From: Paramacrobiotus metropolitanus
Lineage: Eukaryota; Tardigrada; Eutardigrada; Parachela; Macrobiotidae
Assembly (NCBI RefSeq): GCF_019649055.1
Contig: NW_026570299.1
Location: 186,001 to 250,000 of the forward strand
DNA: 64,000 nucleotides
Direction of reading: 5' to 3'
In this document: positions 12,121 through 23,100 of the stretch, piece by piece
Layout of the letters: each line of letters begins with the position of its first letter
How positions within the stretch are numbered: position 1 is the first letter of the stretch
The notes under the pieces: generated by a model
Databases searched by the model: none
What the model was told of the DNA's origin: nothing
The model's input: only the letters and a program-made list of their open reading frames with translations
Position numbers and translations under genes: made by a program

Positions 12121-12173
12121 TTTTATCTGTCTGTGCTCTATCTAGATGTAGATAGAGCACAGACAGGATAAAA
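12121..12173. repeat. Near-perfect 23-bp inverted repeat
   Basis: TTTTATCTGTCTGTGCTC... and its reverse complement (one inserted base) flank a 6-base loop. It is absent from the equivalent place in repeat block S copy 2. Confidence 0.8.
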
Positions 12174-12791
12174 CTCGTAAAAGCTACGAGCTACCAGCAA
12201 CTGCGACGAGAAGCGTGTTTGCGCAACGTGACTACTATCTCTATCTGTCCTTTTCAGTAAGCGGAAAATGTGACCATTTAAAAGCACCACATCAGGGACA
12301 GATGCAATGATCCCCATAGCCAAGCGGTCTCGACATAAACAATAGCAAACAGGTTCTGTAACTTTCTTTCTCTCAATATTTCTGATTACTGAGTAGCTCA
12401 ATAGCTGTAAAGTGTATTTTAGATCACGCAACACTGTAACAGTCACCGTAGATCTGCATCAGCCATTTGTTAAATTCCATCGTTTAAAACAATTTTTTCT
12501 AAAACAAATTTATGTGTGCTTACAGGTTTTGTTGATTGAAAGGTTTTAATTTCCGTTCTTTAATATAGATTCTATATAGTTTTCAATATGCGTCATGGGA
12601 CAATGCTGTAACAGGTTTCCAAGTCAATTTAAATTCTCAACTACACGAGCTACAATCTGTATTTCTATCGCAATGAGGGCGGAAATTTATGTACGCCGAA
12701 CGATTGTGTTAGGCAGGTACAGTATAAGATGTTGATAATATTGTTTTGTAAGAAAAGTCACTGTTATGCGTAATTTGTTGTCGGTCAGCAA

Positions 12792-12804
12792 GCTGCTTAG
12801 CAAC
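12792..12804 (+). promoter_or_regulatory. X-box-like motif, copy B
   Basis: GCTGCTTAGCAAC, 165 bases before the ATG of the repeated exon at 12,970. Confidence 0.45.
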
Positions 12805-12969
12805 TCCATCTACCAACTGCGTGCGATCATTGACGAAAGTTTTGCGATATTTAAGGGCTGAAATTCGCGTTGATTGCTTCTACATAACCTCCATGAAACT
12901 TACTAGTACACTAGCGACTCATTAGATGATTTTTTCTTTTACCCGTAAAAAATAGCATTTTGTTCATCT

Positions 12970-13146
12970 ATGCATGAGTACGATCCTCCTGCGCACCCGG
13001 ATGACAGGAACGTTCAAACGCCCGTAAATGTTGTCACATACGTATTATAACGGGCGACTGTAATTATTATGTCGGCACGCCTCGATGAAGACTGTCCTGT
13101 TCAGCGTTATCAAGCCCGTCATACAACACCCACAGTGGACCTTTAG
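12970..13146 (+). pseudogene. Exon 1 of repeated small gene family, copy B
   Basis: Begins ATGCATGAGTACGATCC (M-H-E-Y-D-P-P) and ends at the conserved donor TTTAG|GTAC. An in-frame stop after 26 codons breaks it, although the same conserved blocks continue in another frame. A second conserved exon-like block follows at about 13,303-13,420 (TTTCGTGCTCCTTG ... GAGGTCTTGATA), also found in the other copies. Product unknown. Confidence 0.4.
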
Positions 13147-13380
13147 GTACCGTAGGTAATTCTATATTATGCGGTCTGCAGACTGTAATATGTGTCGCCC
13201 GTTGAATTACTGAAAATAGTCTTACAAGATACACTTTGTCGATCTGCGCATCGTTTCCCAAACAAGCTGGTTCAAAAAAGATAATTATTTTGTTCGAAGC
13301 TGATGTGCACAGAGAAGAATGGCTCTGGCTGGCACACGCGGTTTCGTGCTCCTTGCCGGTTGGACGCTTCAGTGTGTGCT

Positions 13381-13990
13381 CTACACTGGCGAGGTCTTGA
13401 TAGCAAACACATGAGACTCCCAGTGAGCCAACTGCCTTCTTTGCCAATCAGCTGTCCGGCTTGGCCGGTAATCGCGCGCCGTCACGTAGTCGCCCACGTT
13501 GAAATTCCCTTCTTTGGTTTGCTTGTCCAAGTTTTCTGGTAGCGTTATCAGTTGCTTTCTGTTGTGGTCAGCATCTTTGTAGCACATCTTTTTAGCCACC
13601 GCTGTAGCCGGTCGCCATTACCACCGGAACTTTTTTGTTGGTGCCTAAGACCCTGAAAACCTGCTTATAGTCAGTACACATAGAGAAATTGCTCCCGGCT
13701 ACGCACCCGTACTAATGGAACGTGCGGCAGCCAAAGATGAGTGCCATGGCTTCCTTTTCAGGCTGGCCGTAGACATTCTTTGCCAGGGTGAGGTTCCTGG
13801 AAGCCTGGGCAATCGAGCGTTCGCTCCCACCTGGGAAACGGTGGCAAATCGCGACCTCGACGCCGTGTTGGGACGCGTCAGCGGCCAGGATCAATGGTAT
13901 TCGCGGGTTGAAATGAACAAGGAAGGTCGCGGTACTCGCGGAAACGATTTGGTCTTTTAGGGACAGGAACAGAGTTTCGCAAGGCGGCAC
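13381..13990 (-). pseudogene. Ty3/gypsy pol relic (integrase end and RNase H)
   Basis: Two minus-strand fragments. 13,381-13,599 ends an integrase-like C-terminal segment (NVGDYVTARDYRPSR). 13,712-13,990 is an RNase H piece (LILAADASQHG ... EKEAMALIFGCRTFH) matching the RNase H of the full element at 55,400-55,640, with the catalytic aspartate of AADAS kept. The parts are out of frame with each other and the reverse transcriptase is missing. The gag-only element at 14,100 is inserted just upstream of it. Confidence 0.7.
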
Positions 13991-14099
13991 GACAAGTGCA
14001 TTTATTCATCAGCTCTTCACAACTCACACTGACAGCATAATTATTCAGCTGGTGTACATGTTGCTCATAATTATATAAGCAACAAGGTCATATTATTAG

Positions 14100-14255
14100 T
14101 GTCACGTCTTGGCACAGATGTTTATTGTGCCACTCTGGCCGGATAGATACTAAATATAATAATCAAGAACACTACAGAATATCCCATCCAGTACAGGTCA
14201 CAAATATGTAAATGTTGCTACGCGCAAGGGCGCGTAGCCACTGCACTACATTACA
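14100..14255 (-). repeat. 3' LTR of gag-only element
   Basis: Identical to 15,213-15,368. Holds a perfect 9-bp stem (GCTACGCGC / GCGCGTAGC) with a 4-base loop near its left-hand internal side, at about 14,217-14,238. Confidence 0.9.
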
Positions 14256-14284
14256 CCTTCACCGGAAAAATGAAGTGAAAAACT

Positions 14285-15145
14285 TCAGGGCAAAATATCA
14301 AAATAATCTTCTTCAACATTAAAAACCGTGCTGATTTTATCCTTCTTTCGTTCTTCACTTCTCTTTTGCTGGCAGGCTCTTTCGATGTGACCTTTATTTC
14401 CGCAATGATTACAACGAGTGTTCCGGTACCAGCATTCATCCGGTGTGTGACGCCATGAACCACACCGCTTACACTTGCGCCGGGACGCGCCCTCTTCCTC
14501 GCTCTCTTCCTCTTCATCACTTCCTTTCTTTGTCTCTTTACGGCGTTCACTTTTCTCGTCTTTCTTCTCTTTAGCGTCTCTCTTTGCAATTCTGTTCACC
14601 GATTCTTCTTCGACATTATTCTTTTTGGCTTCCTTAACGCTTGTCTCAAACTTGATGGCCAGCTGCAGGGCGGCGTCGAATGTTTTCAATTCCGACAACA
14701 TCAAATACCTCCTGGTTGCGTCGCTTCGTATTCCCGCCACTAGGACAGCGCACAAATTCTTTTCAAGGACAGTGCTAGGGAAATCGCACAGGATGGTCTT
14801 GTCCCGCATCCGTGTCGCAAAATCGACCAGGCTTTCACTTTCACCTTGGCGAAGGCTGAAGAATAGTGCCCATTCCGTGATCTGGTTGGTGTACGGCGCG
14901 TATGCCGTTTCCAGCTTCGTCAGCAACTCTCCTAACGTGAAATCCGACGGCATTTTCGGCTTGCACATGGACACGAGAAGCTGTAAGGCTTTGGTGTCCA
15001 GGCTGTTGATCAGCAAAGGGCGGTGCTTATCGGTATGAAGATCCGTCAGGGCAACGTAATTATCAAACAAGAACTTCCACGCCTTGTAATCCATCGTTTC
15101 CGGATTAAACTTCGCCAGTCGATCCGTTGAAGTCGCCATTGTCAC
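14285..15145 (-). CDS. Gag protein of the gag-only retrotransposon
   Basis: An uninterrupted 286-aa frame starting at the ATG at 15,145 and ending ...DYFDILP. Residues about 10-175 are a Ty3/gypsy-type capsid region (W-rich start, then SLVDFATRMRDK). Residues 180-220 are highly charged (KKDEKSERRKE, EEEESEEEG). Two CCHC zinc knuckles follow at residues 225-238 (C-x2-C-x4-H-x4-C) and 245-258. Gag packages element RNA into particles in the cytoplasm. Length fits gag alone; no protease motif follows. The frame is fully open, in contrast with every other gag in the window. The related element at 53,687-58,074 could supply the missing enzymes, which is inference. Confidence 0.9.
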   Translation of the reverse strand: MTMATSTDRLAKFNPETMDYKAWKFLFDNYVALTDLHTDKHRPLLINSLDTKALQLLVSMCKPKMPSDFTLGELLTKLETAYAPYTNQITEWALFFSLRQGESESLVDFATRMRDKTILCDFPSTVLEKNLCAVLVAGIRSDATRRYLMLSELKTFDAALQLAIKFETSVKEAKKNNVEEESVNRIAKRDAKEKKDEKSERRKETKKGSDEEEESEEEGASRRKCKRCGSWRHTPDECWYRNTRCNHCGNKGHIERACQQKRSEERKKDKISTVFNVEEDYFDILP

Positions 15146-15200
15146 GCTTAACTATCGCTCACTCCTCTCTTCCCACATAAAGTTCAATGAATACTACACA

Positions 15201-15210
15201 CTTCACGCCA
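15201..15210 (-). other. Primer-binding site of gag-only element
   Basis: TGGCGTGAAG reads inward two bases from the 5' LTR. The same ten bases sit at the same place in the gypsy element (57,911-57,921), so both would use the same tRNA primer. Confidence 0.7.
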
Positions 15211-15212
15211 AT

Positions 15213-15368
15213 TGTCACGTCTTGGCACAGATGTTTATTGTGCCACTCTGGCCGGATAGATACTAAATATAATAATCAAGAACACTACAGAATATCCCAT
15301 CCAGTACAGGTCACAAATATGTAAATGTTGCTACGCGCAAGGGCGCGTAGCCACTGCACTACATTACA
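15213..15368 (-). repeat. 5' LTR of gag-only element
   Basis: 156 bp, identical to 14,100-14,255; bordered on the right by ATTAG. Confidence 0.9.
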
Positions 15369-15481
15369 ATTAGCAACAAGGTCCTCTGTATAGAACGCAT
15401 TAAAAAATGCACGGTTTTTAAAAAGAAAAATTCCAGAAAATAGCACCGAATTATTCAGAAAACAGATCCAAAATACTTCCA

Positions 15482-16582
15482 TTATCTTTCTGCTGTAAAT
15501 TCTGCAATCAGTTTCTTTTTCCGTTTCTTCTGACTACGGGTTTTAAGCTGTTCAGTGCTTGAACCAGTTTCCATTGCCGTCTCAATGGCATTTCCAACTG
15601 ACTCGACAACATGGCTCTCTTGCTGTTCCCCATTGACAACTTCAAAATGCCCGCTGTCATTGACTATCGCAGCGTTCCGCCGAGCATCGCAGTTATCTTC
15701 AGCTTTGACCACCGTAATTCTTTCCTTGCTCACATTATGCTCTAGCTAATATCGCCAACACCAACAAAATCGTCAGCCACGTTGACTTGCAACACATCGA
15801 ACTCATCTACCAGATAGTTACGCGGTACGCTCTTTTTCTGCTGCTGTTTCTCTTTCGGATCGGCGCGACGCACACTGGCAATGTGGCCGTACTTGCCACA
15901 ATTGCCGCACCGCAGATCCTTTACCAAGCACTGTGCTTTGCGGTGGTTGCACCCTCCACAACCTTTATATCCGGCGCCATTGCAGAGCCACCGCGCCGCC
16001 TCGCTTCCGCCTTCTTCACGGTTTCACTTTGCACTGTCGCTCCTGCCGTGGCGGTAATTGTCGCCATGGCCTTCTTTGCCTTTCGGCATTTCTGAACGAC
16101 CTTCGGTTCCATGACCTTTACAGGGGCCGCACCAATCGCGCACTCGCGCTGCATCCACAACTTCCATTGTTTTCTTCGTTGTCCGGGCTAAGTGGTACAG
16201 CCCGCAGATCTACAGGCACTTTTGGTGTTAGATGAAGGGTCTTGCCCGTCTTGGAAATGAGGTGCAACCTGGTGTTCTCGTTTGCCTGTCCGTTGGTTAA
16301 TTTGACCATCATTTTATGCTCCAGAACTGTCACAGAGAATCCCACCACCGTGGCAGCGTTTCCTTAGGCTCCTGTATGATCCGGAAATACGGCGCCCACT
16401 CCATCAGCGTCTTTTTTACGAAAGCTTCTTCCAGTTTGTCCGCCAGCTGGCCAGCAATGAAACCGTCTGGACTATTAGGCAGGCACATGGAAAACAGAAT
16501 TTCCTGCGCCGCCACGCCTAAAGCGAGTAGCAACACCATTTTCTGCTTGACCGTATCCGTGACCTTGTGGAGTGCTGCATAG
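15482..16582 (-). pseudogene. Second-family gypsy gag relic, copy 1
   Basis: The minus strand, across several frames, shows a capsid-like segment (FSMCLPNSPDGFIAGQLADKLEEAF), a damaged zinc knuckle (CGNCGKYGH with the last Cys replaced), and a C-terminal tail ending QLKTRSQKKRKKKLIAEF. The same order occurs at 23,101-25,000 with different breaks. The shared breakpoints next to the small-gene exons indicate the insertion predates the segmental duplication. Confidence 0.65.
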
Positions 16583-16613
16583 TTCTTGTAGCGCTACTGC
16601 GACGATCTCCAAC

Positions 16614-16880
16614 TCATCGTAGTGGGGCAAACATCATTAGCTTCCCGGAAAGGTAACAGACTAACTTCTCGTAATAATACATCTGAATGTGAAGGGGATC
16701 CTCGCCCTTCTGGCGAAAGCTGCCCACGTGCTTTGCCAAGAATTGCCGAATTTTCGCCATATCTCCCGGCTGGTAGATCTCCCACACGGCACCAGGCACG
16801 CGCCCTTCACTAAGTCGTTTTCTGGTATTGTCGTCCAATTTCAAGTCCCAGATATAATTCTTTGCATCTATAACACTCGA
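16614..16880 (-). pseudogene. JmjC-like (KDM3-type) exon relic, copy 1
   Basis: Minus-strand frame KLDDNTRKRLSEGRVPGAVWEI, then PGDMAKIRQFLAKH and DPLHIQMYY. The block G-A-[VL]-W-x-I-Y, D-x-x-K-I-R-x-F-L-x-K-H and P-[IL]-H-x-Q resembles part of the JmjC domain of KDM3-family histone demethylases. A splice acceptor-like TTATAG precedes it. Only one exon-sized piece is present, repeated at 26,643-26,910. It is likely a captured and duplicated gene fragment with no demethylase activity. The family call is from motif memory. Confidence 0.45.
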
Positions 16881-17439
16881 AATTATTTATTTATTGATAT
16901 GAGTATGTTTGAAAGAGTAAGAACAGCTATGAAAGAAAAAGAACCTGCACTAGTTGTTCATGTAGCCGCCCGCCACAGAGGTTGGCGATTTGATCAAGTG
17001 ATCTATACAGTGGAACATACAGTGCGATACATTGATTTATACAGTGGAACTGATTGAAATTAAATAAGCCAGGTTAAGTACCGATGTGACGATTCCATTT
17101 CCGGTTGTGATCCTGCTTCTTCACCGCTGAATGCGTGCTACGCGCGTTTTAATGGTGCTACCTCCGTGTGTGTTTACAGAAGTTATCTCACTTTCTTCCA
17201 ACAGAAAATGCTACAATACTTTATTCGTCATAATTAATTTTGTTCTTGTCTAGTAGTTATCTGTCACGACTTAGCACTTTACTGCACAACCTCTGAGCAC
17301 ACACTGACCGCACACAGTGTACTACAACTGGTGGCAACTATACTGTTGCTACGTCACATTATCGGATAGAAATTGGCGTTTACAAATGCTGGTTGTATGG
17401 GAACCGGTAGTTGCAGGCATAACCAGTGCGCTGCACATT
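16881..17439. other. No supported gene
   Basis: Contains a short repeated phrase ATACAGTGGAAC (17,007-17,053). No coding or mobile feature recognised. Confidence 0.4.
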
Positions 17440-17640
17440 TTATTTAGCATAGTGCCGGCAAGGCCCGTGCGGACTAGCTGGCCGTTCCCCTGCAGGCCGA
17501 ACTTTTCCTCTAAGGTTTTAATACATGGCGGAATTCGGCCGCTCGGGCGGATAGAAGAAAGAGTTCAAACTACTGTAACTCTGTCAGTCTCCAAATTGCA
17601 CATGTAAACTGGATTCAGTTGTCAAGTTAAAGTCCGCAGG
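17440..17640. repeat. Repeat T (CCTGCAGG block), copy 2
   Basis: Near-identical over about 190 bases to 26,940-27,130, including TGGCCGTTCCCCTGCAGGCC and AACTCTGTCAGTCTCC. Confidence 0.7.
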
Positions 17641-18682
17641 GCATTGCATCGTTTTCGTTTCGATTTGGAACGGTGCGCATAGCGCATTAAGCGACTCTTT
17701 CCGCTTTTCCTTTGCAACAAAATTTGTTGCAGACCGATTGATTCGATAATGGCAATAAAATCATAAAAAATTTTATACTAATTCCCGAATAGCTGGATTG
17801 GTGATACTACCACTGATAAGCTGAGACTCTTTGGCCAGTGACATGCTATGCGGAAGTCGCACCGCGACAACCGCACTAGATGACCAAACCTACTCAATCG
17901 GTAGAGTGGGAATATGCTCTGGACTCCGTAAGAGGAACTACTGCCTACTTCCGCTAGGTACTAGCGGATTGCTGTGCCTGACGAAAGTTACCGAAACCGA
18001 AACACTCAGGAACTTCCCAAATGTTTAATCACCAAACCGAACGAACAAGCAAACAGAACAGAACAGAACGAGATATGAACTTCCTTCTAACCTAGAGTCA
18101 CACGACCTTTCAGCTAGAAACAAGCTCACAGATTTAGTTGAAGTTAGAAACTTCAGACTGATTAATTCAACCAGAATCGTGGATGGAATTAGCGATCCAA
18201 TGCGCTAGATAAGAACAGCAAATCGTACGTAACGGAACAGGCAACACGTACGTCATAACACGTACGTAATACGCACAAACTACGCATAGCGCGTTACCAG
18301 CGTTGCCGCTTCTTCCATCAATGAAAGTGCGTTGACGGGAATCTGCAGTTATGTAGCGGATTCGATTTTGGTGTTTTTGGTTATGTGCAGATTCGGTAGC
18401 GTCGAAACGGAACGAGTCTTATTCATTCTTGCATATTATTCCTTTTATGGCACTTTGCAGTTAGTTGGAGCATTGCATGTTGTTTTAATCAGAAGCGTTC
18501 CACACCTTTTACTTCTTAAGTGTTGGTTGCGCGGAGGATTACGAAGCCTGCCTGCAACTCCCACTTCCTCATATAAGCGCAGAATGCACCGTTTACGAAG
18601 AAGACCGCAAGTATCTCGGCGTCTGCCTGCGATATATGGCTGCCAAGCGCTTAAGCGGTGTGAGCTCATAGGAGTTTAAATT
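17641..18682. other. No supported gene
   Basis: Some open frames of 65-115 codons exist (for example 18,332-18,679 on the plus strand) but none has a motif, homologous copy or splice context that supports it. ACGTAC-type short palindromes cluster near 18,215-18,290. Confidence 0.4.
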
Positions 18683-18928
18683 TCAGAAAAACATTAAGGC
18701 GAAATCTTTACGAAAATGACCTTCACTATACTTCCCAAAAAGGGGATCTGCTGTCTTACAATCTCTGATACAGTGTCCATACCTATTGCATTCGAAGCAG
18801 CGTAGTCCGGTCATTGTTATCTGACTGTGTCCAGCTTCAAGTAGCATACATGTACGATCGCTTCCTTCAGACCCGCTGATCACCTTTCGTTGATGCACAA
18901 CGTTGACCGAATCGATCCTGCCCCGCAA
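18683..18928 (-). pseudogene. Zinc-knuckle (gag-like) fragment
   Basis: 81-codon minus-strand frame with a complete CCHC knuckle, CFECNRYGHCIRDC. The upstream VNVVHQRKVISGSE is shared with 3,839-4,087. A retroelement gag or ORF1 C-terminus is likely; nothing else of the element remains nearby. Confidence 0.5.
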
Positions 18929-20057
18929 AATAAGTTTCGCCGCTCAATTTCCTCTCTTAACTGTTCCGGATTTTTGATGTCGACATTTTTTCCTCGATAG
19001 GTTGTCATCGAAACAGATAGTTTTGCGATGGGAACTTGGGAAGCACGTTACAGGAAGTTATCAATATTCATGTCTTTCCACAACGACTGCTTTCCCAACT
19101 TGAAACCCGGTGCAGCGCACAAGGCACAAGCGGTAAGTATTTTAAATATTACTCAGAGCCTGTTACTTTTAGTAAGCACACTTTGGTGCAATTTGTGTGG
19201 ACAGGATATACGAGCGCCATTTCCTCAAACACAAACAGTGGTGACTGCAATTGGCAAAGCCAGCGATCGCAGGCGGTAGTCACAGCCATAGACTGCCATA
19301 CGTTTCTCTGCGGGTCGTAAATTCCATCAATTTGGTCATCACCTTCCTTTTATGGTTGCAACCACCGATAGCGTAGATGCGGCCATTAAGGGCCAGTTGG
19401 GTAGGATGGTTTCATGGCCTCGATTACGTTCGGTATCATGCATGCTGGAGCAAACCTGGTGCTCTTTTTTAGTACATACACCGCATTACCAACAAGTTCG
19501 TCTTCGTACGAAGTTGTGGATTTTGTTGAGATGTCTGAGCATTTTTTTGGAACAACGTTGACTTTGGATCTCGGGGTGTAGGCAGCAGCCCAACGGTTCG
19601 TTCGGGTTTGTTCGGCAGTTGTGTTGTATATATTTGACACTACCACGGGATCTTTCCTCGGAGGAACAAATATTCCGGATATAAAATATATTTTATATAT
19701 TCAGAGTAACCGTTCATAAATATTCTGAATGCAATTGCGAGTATCAGACTTCCTTGTTCGCAATTGCGCATGAATGGTTTTCAGCCTTACACCGTCGGCG
19801 GGACGTGGATGCGTTATTGCAGTTGTTTTGCCAGATCCACAATTTCTTTTGCTGGCGCTTGCTGAATTATGCGGATAACATTATGCGCGTTATTCATTTC
19901 TTATTAAGCTATCATAAAATACCTTAACATACACAACTTTCCCTCTCCCTTTTCAGTATCTGGAAGCTATGTTTGCACTATTGCTCATTACTAGTTCAAG
20001 CTCAAGGTGTTGAACAAAGTCTATTCATTACGTATGCAGTTAATTTCGGTTGAAAAG

Positions 20058-20126
20058 GTCTCCGTGTTGAGCAGCATTCAGGAATGACCTCGATGAGTAT
20101 TCCTAGCGCATGCCCGGTACGGAAAC
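20058..20126 (+). repeat. 69-nt hairpin element, copy 3
   Basis: Outer arms GTCTCCGTGTTGAGCA and TGCCCGGTACGGAAAC; inner stem AGGAAT/ATTCCT. Confidence 0.75.
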
Positions 20127-21102
20127 CAACTGACTGCCAGTTTATCCTTTGGTGTATTCTTCGCAAGTTGCTATTAGTCATTGGTTGGAAAACAAAATTA
20201 ATTAGTAAGTGCTACAGATTACGCGAAAACAAGAAAGTTTTGTGGTTACTTCTAACGTTACAAGCTTGTGGATATTGAAATACTATGTAATTCTACCACG
20301 ACGTACCAAATTAGGTAATAATCATAGAATTAGTAGTTGTTCAGTAGTAAAACTTGCGAGTACAGGTTGTGTACTTAAGTAAAGATTCTTTACTGTAAGT
20401 GTAAACGTATTAAACTCGGGTTTGTGCTATGAGTTATAAGTAAGTAAAGCAAAATTTCAATTTTCAATTCGTTTTCGTATTGACGTTTTGCTTGCAGCTT
20501 GGTAATGGTATTAAATTGTTGACTTTAGTGTCTTCGCATACCAAAGACTGTAGTAAGTGATGATAATCGTATCATATAGGTGGAGGCTGTGGAGCCCTGG
20601 AGGTGGGTGCTGCTACATCAGCAGCCCCTGCAACGCTTTGCTACAAATCGGTTCAAATAATCGCATGAAAATACGTAGCTACGACATCAAAGGAACCGAT
20701 AGCTAATGCGGGCGATCCTGGGGATTTCTCTGTCCCTTAATATCGTGTAAATACAGTACTTGCTTTTCGGACACCATCTTGAGCAGCAATCAATATGAAC
20801 TTGTACAGTTATGAAGGATGCACTGTGTTTATCTTAGTAAAACTAAATTACCGTACAGTACTTCATACACGTACATAGTGTGCTACACTTCCTCACAATG
20901 ATCAATCACTCATTAGTCATTAAGCGTTTCTTCGGTTTTGTATTTAGGGACGCTACGTACGAAATTTTTGAGTGTTCAAGTACCGAAAATGCTAAGTAAA
21001 GTGCACTTTAACTCATACTGCGTAACATTAGCGGCGCGCATACAGTAATTATAACCAAACACCCGTAGCGCTACCAACGACGTAAAGTTAATTTCATGTG
21101 GC

Positions 21103-21171
21103 GTTTCCGTGTTGAGCAACATTCGGGAACGAGTGCGGTGAGCATTCCCAATGTATGCCCGATACGGAAAC
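21103..21171 (+). repeat. 69-nt hairpin element, copy 4
   Basis: Outer arms GTTTCCGTGTTGAGCA and TGCCCGATACGGAAAC pair over 16 positions with G-U wobbles when read as plus-strand RNA; inner stem GGGAA/TTCCC. Confidence 0.8.
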
Positions 21172-22008
21172 AACGACTACAATAATAGCATTTTGCGTAA
21201 TACGTGCTATTAACTGTTGCCAGCTATCAATAAGGAGCGAATAACAAAGTTCCCAGCGCAAAAAAGAGTACTTAGTACAGGTGATATCGCTAGCAGTTTG
21301 GGACTTTTGCATCGATAATTTTTTACTAGTGTAAATGTGTTTGACATATGTCGAGTGGGTAATTTATTAGGATATTTTTCCGTATAGCTAACGTGATAAA
21401 CGGAAACTTCTTTGTCCCCAGTGTGTAAATTAAGTAAGTGAGTAGTACTTTGTACAGACACTTTGTATGTGCATCTGTCCTTTTCAGTAAGTGGAAAGTG
21501 TAACCTTTCGAAAGTACCACACCAGGGACAGTAGCAATGATCTCGACAGCCAAGCGGTCCCGACAATTAAACAGTAGTAAACTTGTTTTGTACCTTTGCT
21601 TCATTTACAAGCCCTAAATGCTAAGCAGCTCAATAACCTCAAAGTGTATTTTTAGAACATATAACACTTTAATAGTCACCGCAGATCTGCATTAACCTTT
21701 TGTTAGATCAATTTTTCTCTAGAACAAGTTTATGTTTGTTTACAGGTTCTCCTTTTTATAAGTTTGATTTCCTTTTATAATAAATGTATGTAGATCCATT
21801 TCATGGTATGCTTCACGGTACCATGCTGCAATACGTTTCTAACGCTCCAACTGGGATCATTTTTCTATTTGATTAGTGAATATTGTTTTTGTGACGCTGT
21901 CCACTATAGTCAAGGTTAATAAAAACAATTTTAGAAATATTTTACAGTAGTACAGTATGCGCAGTAATTGCTGCACTTATATTACTGCAATTTGTTGCCG
22001 ATCAGTAA

Positions 22009-22021
22009 GCTGCTTAGCAAC
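22009..22021 (+). promoter_or_regulatory. X-box-like motif, copy C
   Basis: GCTGCTTAGCAAC, 151 bases before the ATG of the repeated exon at 22,173. Confidence 0.45.
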
Positions 22022-22172
22022 CCTACTGGGTACCTGCCACGGTATACAGAGTACCACTGCAGTGTGCGAACATTGCTGAATTTTGACGATATTTAGCGCG
22101 TACAGCCGTGGCATAGAAACTTACTAAACGATTTTTTTCTTTCCACATAAACAATAACATTTCACTTGATTT

Positions 22173-22332
22173 ATGCATGGGTACGATGCTCCTGGTCAAC
22201 CAGATGACTGGAACGTTCAAACGTTCGCCACTGCTGCCACATATAACGAGCGACTGCAATTATTATGTCGGTGCGCCTCGACGAAGGCTGCGTTATCAAG
22301 CCAGTCACACAGCATCCACCGTGGACCTTTAG
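22173..22332 (+). pseudogene. Exon 1 of repeated small gene family, copy C
   Basis: Starts ATGCATGGGTACGATGC and stays open from ATG to the conserved donor TTTAG|GTAC (53 codons, MHGYDAPGQPDDWNVQT...). The frame differs from copy A downstream, so an indel separates them. Second-exon homologue at about 22,505-22,620. Product unknown. Confidence 0.4.
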
Positions 22333-22466
22333 GTACCGTAAGTAATTTTGTGTGTTATGCTAACTGCAGGCTGTAATATATACATATTCCGCGATGAATT
22401 AATGAAAATTAATCTCAAGATAAAGATAAACTTACGTAATTGATCCGCGCATTCTTCCCCAACACG

Positions 22467-23100
22467 CTAGTTCAGAAAAGATCTTTTGTTCGAAACTGTG
22501 TGCACAGAGGACGGGCTCTGGCTGTGTAGACACGCGGTTTCGTGCTCCTTGTCAATTGGATGGTTCATCGTGAGCTCTCCACTGGCGATGGCTTGATAAC
22601 ACACGCGTGCGCTTTCCAGCTGGCCTCTTTGCCAATTGGCTGTCCGACTCGACCGGTAATCGCGTTCCATCACGTAGTTTCCACGTGAAAATTCTTTGTT
22701 TGCTTGTCGAGGTTTTCTGGTAGAGTCTCCTGTTACTCTCTGTTGTGGTCAGAATAACCGGCACCAACTGCGAGCAGAGTAGGGAGCTCTGCGAGTTCTG
22801 CGGGTGACTGCCCTGTCGTAGCGTGGAGAGTGCCCTGGTGCCGGAAAAGGCACCTCGCAGTGCGGGTGATAGTGACTTTCCGCCAGCCATCAACATGGTG
22901 ATGCCGTCCTTGGACGTCTGCATATAACGTTCAGCCTGGCCGTTTGACCATAGTGTCCGAGTGGTGTAAGAAGATGCCGGATTCCATCTTCAGAACAGAA
23001 ATCCGCAAATCCCTTCTGCGTGAATTAAGGGCCGTTGTCAGTGACTTCGACAAGCGATCCGTATCGGCTGAAAAGGTTTCGGAGGGCCTCCAGAAGACCT
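22467..23100 (-). pseudogene. Ty3/gypsy integrase relic
   Basis: Minus strand reads EVTDNGP-stop-FTQKGFADFCSEDGI, a DDE integrase core piece broken by an in-frame TAA, then MQTSKDGITMLMA and an integrase C-terminal segment homologous to 13,381-13,599. The frames are broken by indels. Confidence 0.65.

Larger units (their letters stand above)
11500..13290. repeat. Dispersed repeat block S, copy 1
   Basis: Aligns in order with 20,920-22,460. Landmarks are TTTGTATTTAAGGACGCTACGTA, the hairpin, a segment with AAAGAGTACTACAGGTGATATCGCTAG, GTCCTTTTCAGTAAG, then the X-box-like motif and the small-gene exon. The order of landmarks is the same in both copies, so the whole stretch was duplicated together. 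Confidence 0.7.
14100..15368 (-). mobile_element. Gag-only LTR retrotransposon (TR-GAG type)
   Basis: Two LTRs of 156 bp, identical base for base, at 14,100-14,255 and 15,213-15,368 bound a 957-bp interior holding one intact gag frame and nothing else. The element runs on the minus strand: the 5' LTR is on the right, a primer-binding site (TGGCGTGAAG) follows it, and the LTRs have TG...CA ends. The direct repeat ATTAG at 14,095-14,099 and 15,369-15,373 is a clean 5-bp target duplication. No protease, reverse transcriptase or integrase is present, so movement would need enzymes from another element. The identical LTRs indicate recent insertion. Confidence 0.92.
18683..20580. repeat. Dispersed repeat block R, copy 2
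   Basis: Colinear with 3,839-6,790 but about 1 kb shorter because of internal deletions. Includes the knuckle relic, the CCCAACTTGAAACCCGG segment, and the hairpin at 20,058. Confidence 0.7.
20920..22460. repeat. Dispersed repeat block S, copy 2
   Basis: Colinear with 11,500-13,290, diverged by scattered substitutions; carries hairpin, X-box-like motif and small-gene exon in the same order. Confidence 0.7.

Noticed and set aside
18332-18679. 115-codon plus-strand frame with hydrophobic start.
   Set aside because: No motif, no conserved copy in repeat relatives, no splice support; probably a chance frame.
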